The notes under the pieces are model-generated. The model had not been told where the DNA came from, ran no database searches, and saw only the letters and a program-made list of their open reading frames with translations. From NCBI GenBank assembly GCA_944390005.1, contig CALXOJ010000003.1, positions 62,001-126,000 of the forward strand: DNA of 64,000 nucleotides, read 5' to 3'. The stretch comes from an uncultured Spirochaetota bacterium (GTDB taxonomy: Bacteria > Spirochaetota > Spirochaetia > JAFGXN01). The first letter of the stretch is position 1, and each line of letters opens with the position of its first letter. Position numbers and translations under genes: made by a program. Positions 59,005-64,000 of the stretch are shown here, in pieces.

Positions 59005-60389
59005 GAATCCGAAGCAAACTGCTTTTGTTGATTTACGGAATTGTTATCCTCTCATTAATTTGTGTTATCGTTTTTGCGATTCTGTTTTCCGGACTTTCTC
59101 ACGGGAAATATGTATACGATGAAGAAACAGGTATCGGAGCGCCGTGGAATATGCACGGTATGCTGAGAACTGTTTTTGAAGAAGACCGTTCAACAAATCG
59201 GCAGCTGGATTCGGACGTTTTTTTAATTGCCGATGACAGCGGAGTCATTTATTATTTAAATCCCAGTGTTTCATTTCATTCTGATCATCTTAGCGGTTCC
59301 GATATTTTGCAGCTGATTACTTCTTATTATACCGACCGCGGTTTGGTATTTACTCGTTATCAATATAAAGATTCTTCCGGAACACTTGTTTATTTTTCGC
59401 GCTGGCTGAGCAATGTTTCCAACCGAATGACGCAAGTCATTTCATCTGTGATTTTAATATCGATTTTTTTTCTTGTGGTTCCGGCATTGTTGGGAATGAG
59501 AATTGTAACAAAATTGAGACGCAACTTGATTACCTTGGAAAACGGAATTGTTTCGATTTCGGATGGGGTAACGGATATTTCGTTTTCCGAAAAAGAACGT
59601 TCCGGAGATTTAAAAGAAATTTTTATTGCAGTCGAGATGATGGCCCATAAATTAAAAGAGGAAGAAGATCGCCGCTCTCGCTTTTTTTTGGCAGTCTCTC
59701 ACGATTTGAAAACACCGCTGACTTCGATCAAAGGTTACTTGGAAGCGATTCAGGATGGAATTCCGCGCAGTGAGGAGGAATTCCGAGAATATATTGATAT
59801 CATGAAAGAGAAGGCTGATTTGTTGGAGAGTCGGATTCTCGGATTGATTGAGTATGCGGTTTTTGATTCCGGTAATTTGATTCAAAAATTTTTGGTCATT
59901 GAGGCGTTTCCGTTTTTACAGACGACTGCCAAAATGTTTAAGAAAGAAGCGGTCGCCCGCCATATTGAGCTGCATACCGTTGTCGATTTTGATCCCAAGT
60001 TAAAAATCAAAGGCAACACTAAGCTGTTGCTGCGATGTTTTGAGAATCTTTTTGACAATGCCGTTAAATACAGTCAAAATGAGCATCCGGTTGTGGAAAT
60101 TTTTTGTCACTGTGATGCTCATAACTTTGTGTTCAGTATTCGCGATAATGGTGCGGGAATTCCGGAAGCAGAGCAGAAAAATATTTTTGAACCCTTTTAT
60201 CGCAGCGATAAGAACCGCAACCGCCCCGGTTTCGGATTGGGACTTTCTTCGGCTAAGTCAATCGTTGAGCTGCACGGCGGAGAGATTTCCTGCTTTAATC
60301 ACCCTAACGGCGGAGCGGTCGTCATGCTGACAATTCCGATTTACAATGCAGAATCAGAACAAAATAAGGATGAAGCTCAGGAGGCGTGA
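59001..60389 (+). CDS. Sensor histidine kinase
   Basis: A 462-residue membrane sensor kinase, partner of the regulator (GTGA overlap). TM1 is about 7-29, an extracytoplasmic sensor of about 115 residues follows, and TM2 is about 147-167. After a HAMP-like linker comes HisKA with the phospho-acceptor His in FLAVSHDLKTPLTSIKGYLE (near 234), then HATPase with N box FENLFDNAVKYSQ, G1 IRDNGAGIPE, F box NIFEPFYRSD and G2 GFGLGLSSAKSIVELHGG. All catalytic boxes are complete. The signal is unknown; the sensor domain has no recognisable fold by eye. Confidence 0.95.
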   Translation: MRIRSKLLLLIYGIVILSLICVIVFAILFSGLSHGKYVYDEETGIGAPWNMHGMLRTVFEEDRSTNRQLDSDVFLIADDSGVIYYLNPSVSFHSDHLSGSDILQLITSYYTDRGLVFTRYQYKDSSGTLVYFSRWLSNVSNRMTQVISSVILISIFFLVVPALLGMRIVTKLRRNLITLENGIVSISDGVTDISFSEKERSGDLKEIFIAVEMMAHKLKEEEDRRSRFFLAVSHDLKTPLTSIKGYLEAIQDGIPRSEEEFREYIDIMKEKADLLESRILGLIEYAVFDSGNLIQKFLVIEAFPFLQTTAKMFKKEAVARHIELHTVVDFDPKLKIKGNTKLLLRCFENLFDNAVKYSQNEHPVVEIFCHCDAHNFVFSIRDNGAGIPEAEQKNIFEPFYRSDKNRNRPGFGLGLSSAKSIVELHGGEISCFNHPNGGAVVMLTIPIYNAESEQNKDEAQEA

Positions 60390-60892
60390 TGTTGCCGGAA
60401 TCCTATGAAGCGGTTTTAAACCGCTATCGAGCAGAGAAAAAGCGCATTAAGGCGTTGTTCCGTTTTTTGGAGAAGAAATCAAAAAAAGAACTTGATTCGC
60501 TGTTTTATCCGCTGTATCAGGAGATTTTTTTTCGTTATGATTGCACCGAATGCGCTCACTGCTGTTCGGTTTTGGGTCCCCGCTTTGCCGATAAAGATGT
60601 CGAACGGCTGGCGGCTTACTTCCGCATGAAAAAAAAACAGTTTGCGTCTGCTTATTTGGAAACTGACGAAGACGGCGACTTAGTGCTGAACGAATTGCCG
60701 TGTCCGTTTTTATGTGACGACAACCGTTGTCTGGTTTATAATGATCGTCCGAAAGCGTGCCGCGATTTTCCTCATTTATTGGATGGTATGACGAAAGAAG
60801 TTTTACGGAAAACGGAACTCAACGGCAGCGTGTGCCCTCCGACAGCTGAAATCTTGCTTTTACTGGCAGATCGTTTTCAAATCAAAGCGTAA
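60386..60892 (+). CDS. YkgJ-type cysteine-cluster protein
   Basis: A 168-residue protein of the YkgJ (CxxCxxCC) family, predicted to bind zinc or an iron-sulfur centre. C53, C56, C59 and C60 are in CTECAHCC; downstream Cys are in LPCPFLCDDNRCLVYNDR, KACRDFPH and SVCPP. The start is GTG 60386 or ATG 60389, overlapping the kinase stop. It is therefore the last gene of the two-component operon, but a shared function is not evident. It converges on, and overlaps by 11 nt, the rRNA methyltransferase gene. Confidence 0.88.
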   Translation: MMLPESYEAVLNRYRAEKKRIKALFRFLEKKSKKELDSLFYPLYQEIFFRYDCTECAHCCSVLGPRFADKDVERLAAYFRMKKKQFASAYLETDEDGDLVLNELPCPFLCDDNRCLVYNDRPKACRDFPHLLDGMTKEVLRKTELNGSVCPPTAEILLLLADRFQIKA

Positions 60893-61610
60893 TTTTTCGC
60901 CGGCGAATTTCATACATCAGAATACCGGCAGCGACACTGACATTGAGCGAATCGATATTACCCGATGTGGGAACAGTGACAGTTCCGTCGCACTTTTCCG
61001 CCGTCAGCCGACTGATTCCCTTGCCTTCGCTTCCCATGACAACGGCGACTCTTCCGGATAAATCGGCATGCGGCAGCGGCGTACCGTGCAGGTCTGCTCC
61101 GTAAACCCAAAACCCGTTTTCTTTCAATTCGTCGATAGCGGTGTTCAGGTTGGCAACCGTCAGCGTGTTGACGTGGTTAACAGCGCCTGCCGAGGTAACG
61201 GCAACCGTGTTGTTTTCGCGGGAACTGCGTTTGGAACGCGTTACCACCAAGTCGATATCGAATTGATCGGCGCTTCGCAGGACAGCTCCGAAGTTGTGCG
61301 GATCCGTTATCGAATCAAGAATAAAAACGACAGCTTCATCCCGTTTTTGGATCGATTTTAAAAAGTCGGAGAGCGAAGTAAAACTCTCTTTTTTATTTTC
61401 GCATCGGTAAAGCAGTCCCTTGCAGTCGGTGATACCGGAGAGTCGTTTCAATTCACTTTCATCGACAGTTTTGACTTTGACTCCCTGCTCAAGCGCTGCC
61501 GTTTTGATTTTTTCCGCCCGTTCGCCTAAACGCGCAGCTGCCAGCAGTGTGCCTTGAGGATATTTTTTGACGGACTCTTCGATAGCGTGGTAGCCGTAAA
61601 CGTATCTCAT
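60882..61610 (-). CDS. rlmB: TrmH-family (SpoU) 2'-O-RNA methyltransferase, RlmB-like
   Basis: A 242-residue SPOUT methyltransferase, expected to methylate 2'-O of G2251 in 23S rRNA if it is RlmB. The N-terminal L30e-like substrate-binding domain (about 1-75) is followed by the three SpoU motifs: FILDSITDPHNFGAVLRSAD, VAVVMGSEGKGISRL and IDSLNVSVAAGILMYEIRRR, together forming the knotted SAM site. Its ATG overlaps the last base of the dnaJ stop, so it is probably co-transcribed with the chaperone genes. TrmH-type tRNA specificity is the main alternative. Confidence 0.9.
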   Translation of the reverse strand: MRYVYGYHAIEESVKKYPQGTLLAAARLGERAEKIKTAALEQGVKVKTVDESELKRLSGITDCKGLLYRCENKKESFTSLSDFLKSIQKRDEAVVFILDSITDPHNFGAVLRSADQFDIDLVVTRSKRSSRENNTVAVTSAGAVNHVNTLTVANLNTAIDELKENGFWVYGADLHGTPLPHADLSGRVAVVMGSEGKGISRLTAEKCDGTVTVPTSGNIDSLNVSVAAGILMYEIRRRKITL

Positions 61611-62746
61611 CAGATATTTCCGATTTTTGAAAGCTCAATCGGAGTCGGTTCGTTATTCTCTCCGTACTCTTTAGCGAATTCCTGTAAAAGGGTTTTGGCT
61701 TTTGAAGAGAGTTTTTCCGGGGTCTGAACCGCCAATTTGATATAAAAGTCACCTCTCGCCGCGGTTTTGCTGCCGAACGGAACGCCGTAACCTTTCAGTT
61801 TCAGCAGTTTGCCGTTGGCGGTTCCGGCGGGAATTTTGATTTTGACTTTTTTATCATCGATGGTAGAGACGGTAATTTCCGAACCGAGCGCCGCTTGCGT
61901 AAACGAAATCGGAATCATAATGTACAAATCGTGTTCTTCTCTTTCAAAGTAGGGATGGGGCTTAACCGTTACACTGACGTATAAGTCTCCCGCGCGGCTG
62001 TTGTTTTGCCCTGCATTGCCTTGTCCCGGAATGCGCAGCCGTTGTCCCGATTCGATTCCGGCCGGTATCGTGATTTTGATTTTTTGATTGGCCTTTAAAA
62101 CACCTTTACCGCTGCACTTGACGCACGGTTTTTCGATAACAACGCCTTGCCCGTGGCAGCGGGGGCAGGTTGTCGCCATTTGGAAGAATCCGGTTTGACG
62201 AGTAACTTGTCCGCGGCCGTTGCAGTCGGGGCAGGTCTTTGTAGAGGTTCCTTTTTGAGCGCCGCTGCCGCCGCACTCGTCGCACGGAATATTTCTCGTA
62301 TACGATAAATCGACAGAGGTTCCAAAGACAGCTTCTTTAAACGAAACTGTCACATTGCAGCGCAAATCGCTGCCTGAAAAGGAGGCGGCGCCGCCTCGTC
62401 GACCGAAGCCGCCGCCGAAAAACGAGCTGAAAAGATCGGAAAAGTCTCCGCCGCTCCCGAACGATCCGAAAATATCGGAAAAATCGTGGTAGACGTGGCT
62501 GTAATCGTGTCCCATTCCGCTGACACCGGCGTGACCGAATTGATCGTAGGCGCTGCGCTTTTTATCGTCACTTAAAACGTCATACGCTTCGGTCGCTTCC
62601 TTGAACTTCTCCTCAGCGGAAGCATCACCCTGATTTTTGTCAGGGTGATACTTGATGGCCAGTTTGCGGTAAGCCTTCTTGATTTCGTCTTTGGTCGCCG
62701 TTTTCGAGACACCCAAAACTTCGTAGTAATCACGCTTTTCAGCCAA
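61610..62746 (-). CDS. dnaJ: Chaperone protein DnaJ
   Basis: Hsp40 co-chaperone that stimulates DnaK ATPase and holds unfolded proteins. The J domain has HPD at residues 34-36, followed by a Gly/Phe-rich linker (about 75-115). Four zinc-finger repeats CxxCxGxG are complete ([32 protein letters not shown]), followed by the C-terminal substrate-binding domains. With 378 residues it is a full type I DnaJ. It starts with TTG after GGAGG, 16 nt downstream of dnaK. Confidence 0.97.
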   Translation of the reverse strand: MAEKRDYYEVLGVSKTATKDEIKKAYRKLAIKYHPDKNQGDASAEEKFKEATEAYDVLSDDKKRSAYDQFGHAGVSGMGHDYSHVYHDFSDIFGSFGSGGDFSDLFSSFFGGGFGRRGGAASFSGSDLRCNVTVSFKEAVFGTSVDLSYTRNIPCDECGGSGAQKGTSTKTCPDCNGRGQVTRQTGFFQMATTCPRCHGQGVVIEKPCVKCSGKGVLKANQKIKITIPAGIESGQRLRIPGQGNAGQNNSRAGDLYVSVTVKPHPYFEREEHDLYIMIPISFTQAALGSEITVSTIDDKKVKIKIPAGTANGKLLKLKGYGVPFGSKTAARGDFYIKLAVQTPEKLSSKAKTLLQEFAKEYGENNEPTPIELSKIGNI

Positions 62747-62762
62747 TTTCGCTTTCCTCCGT

Positions 62763-64000
62763 TTAGTTAATCACTTCAAAATCGGCGTCATCCGCTTTCG
62801 GTTTGCCTTCGTTGCCGGAGTTTCCGTTCTCGGTTGGGCCGGAAGCGGTTTCAGCTCCCGCCTGCTGCTGACCTTGAGAAGATTTGTAGACTTCTTCAGC
62901 CAGCTTGTGAGAGGCTTGCGCCAACGCTTCGGTTTTGGCTTTGATTTCATCAACCGTTCCGGATTCCATTGCCGTTTTCAGATCGGCAATAGCCGTTTCG
63001 ATTTGCGCTTTTTCTTCGGCGGAAATCTTATCGCCGTAATCCTTAACCGCTTTTTCTGTTGCATAAATCATGCTGTCGGCTTGATTTTTTGCTTCGGCGG
63101 TCTCTTTCAGTTTTTTGTCGGCCTCGGCATTCGCTTCGGCGTCTTTGACCATCTTCTCAATTTCGCTTTCGCTCAATCCGGAAGAGGATTCGATGCGGAT
63201 TTTCTGCTCTTTTCCGGTGCCCAGATCCTTTGCGGAGACGTGGACGATTCCGTTGGCGTCAATGTCAAAGGTGACTTCGATTTGCGGAACACCGCGCGGC
63301 GCGGGAGGAATGTCGGTCAAATCAAAACGTCCAAGCGTTCTGTTTGCGGAAGCCTGTTCGCGCTCTCCCTGGAGAACGTGAATAGAAACTGCCGTCTGGT
63401 TATCCGCAGCGGTACTGAAAATCTGACTCTTTTTGGTCGGAATCGTCGTGTTTCGCTCGATCAGACGCGTGCAGATACCGCCCAGCGTTTCGATTCCCAA
63501 CGAAAGCGGGGTTACGTCCAGAAGAAGAACATCGTTCACGTCGCCCGCCAGAATTCCGCCTTGAATCGCCGCTCCCATCGCGACCACTTCGTCGGGGTTG
63601 ACGCCTTTGTGCGGTTCTTTTCCGAAGAGTTTTTTGACCAACTCCTGAACCGCCGGAATCCGGGTCGATCCTCCGACCAGAATCACTTCGTCTATATCCG
63701 ATGCCTGCAGTCCGGCGTCTTTCAGCGCGTTCAGACACGGCTGTTTTGTCTTTTCAACCAAATCGGCAACCATCTGTTCGAATTTAGCGCGTGAAAGGCT
63801 GTTTGTCAGGTGAATCGGTCCGGAAGCTCCTGCCGAGATGAACGGCAAATTAATGTCGGCATTCTGTTTGCTGGAAAGCTCGATTTTTGCCTTCTCCGCC
63901 GCTTCTCTCAGTCGTTGAAGAGCCATTCGATCCTGACTGAGATCGATTCCGGTCTGCGCCTTGAAATCGGCAATCAGCCAATCCATGATGCATTTGTCGA
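62763..64000 (-). CDS. dnaK: Molecular chaperone DnaK, cut by window edge
   Basis: Hsp70 chaperone. The frame is open to the window end, so the N-terminal part of the ATPase domain is missing. Present are the end of the ATPase domain ([37 protein letters not shown]), the linker region [16 protein letters not shown], the substrate-binding domain ([20 protein letters not shown]) and the helical lid ending in a Gln/Gly/Asn-rich tail and DDADFEVIN. It is followed by dnaJ in the usual order. No heat-shock element is visible because the promoter is outside the window. Confidence 0.98.
   Translation of the reverse strand, partial: DKCIMDWLIADFKAQTGIDLSQDRMALQRLREAAEKAKIELSSKQNADINLPFISAGASGPIHLTNSLSRAKFEQMVADLVEKTKQPCLNALKDAGLQASDIDEVILVGGSTRIPAVQELVKKLFGKEPHKGVNPDEVVAMGAAIQGGILAGDVNDVLLLDVTPLSLGIETLGGICTRLIERNTTIPTKKSQIFSTAADNQTAVSIHVLQGEREQASANRTLGRFDLTDIPPAPRGVPQIEVTFDIDANGIVHVSAKDLGTGKEQKIRIESSSGLSESEIEKMVKDAEANAEADKKLKETAEAKNQADSMIYATEKAVKDYGDKISAEEKAQIETAIADLKTAMESGTVDEIKAKTEALAQASHKLAEEVYKSSQGQQQAGAETASGPTENGNSGNEGKPKADDADFEVIN

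Noticed and set aside
62874-63794. 306-codon plus-strand frame opposite dnaK
   Set aside because: Antisense to unmistakable DnaK sequence; composition (FFFGG, NRRN runs) is typical of a mirror frame.
1-64000. CRISPR array, prophage, insertion sequence or attachment site
   Set aside because: No regularly spaced direct repeats, transposase, integrase or phage structural genes were seen.

Overview
The window looks like a chromosomal segment of an anaerobic, host-associated spirochaete, probably Treponema-like. The evidence is a FliG paralogue followed by a short spirochaete-type alanyl-tRNA synthetase that lacks the C-Ala domain, uvrA next to an LptD homologue, a complete superoxide reductase, many secreted lipoproteins (including a fucosidase and a GH16 protein), and no respiratory genes. 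Assignment below phylum level is inference. Almost all of the window is dense, short-spaced or overlapping core genome.

Layout. 1-10.6 kb: uvrA end, lptD, then the overlapping block phoH, 7TM-HD phosphodiesterase, ybeY, corC and a TPR protein. 10.6-13.1 kb: ilvD and a metallo-beta-lactamase-fold hydrolase. 13.1-15.3 kb: a decayed type III restriction-modification island, with a mod gene that has lost its middle, a truncated DUF1016 gene and debris. 15.3-22.7 kb: a lipoprotein, then on the minus strand an RND/MMPL-type transporter, lon, a VanY-type carboxypeptidase and a U32 protein. 22.8-24.2 kb: tRNA-Asp and a lipoprotein behind a poly-T promoter. 24.3-29.3 kb: a hydrolase-like protein that has lost its catalytic triad, cardiolipin synthase, then malate dehydrogenase and malic enzyme. 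29.5-34.2 kb: fliG, alaS and an aldehyde dehydrogenase. 34.2-38.8 kb: a TolC/RND efflux pair. 38.9-42.1 kb: a membrane protein, an outer-membrane protein and typA. 42.1-45.0 kb (minus): ACT protein, phenylacetate-CoA ligase, FAD oxidoreductase. 45.2-50.0 kb: GH16 lipoprotein, superoxide reductase, bioB, murE, ferredoxin-like protein. 50.5-55.2 kb: a two-gene surface lipoprotein operon (fucosidase and Big2 protein) behind a poly-G promoter. 55.3-60.9 kb: aminotransferase, small accessory protein, Na+/solute symporter, two-component system and a Cys-cluster protein. 60.9-64 kb (minus): dnaK, dnaJ and an rRNA methyltransferase.

No wholly new defence or biosynthetic system was found. Three patterns stand out. 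(1) Two surface-lipoprotein units sit behind promoters whose -35/-10 spacers are long homopolymers (15 T; 12 G), which suggests phase variation. (2) Several genes (fliG, alaS, a PGPGW-like gene, the hydrolase-like gene) have good sigma70 promoters whose -10 box ends only 6-7 nt before the start codon and have no Shine-Dalgarno, so their mRNAs should be leaderless, unlike their strongly SD-led neighbours. (3) Several genes show loss of key parts: a mod gene fused across its deleted core, and an alpha/beta-hydrolase fold without its triad.
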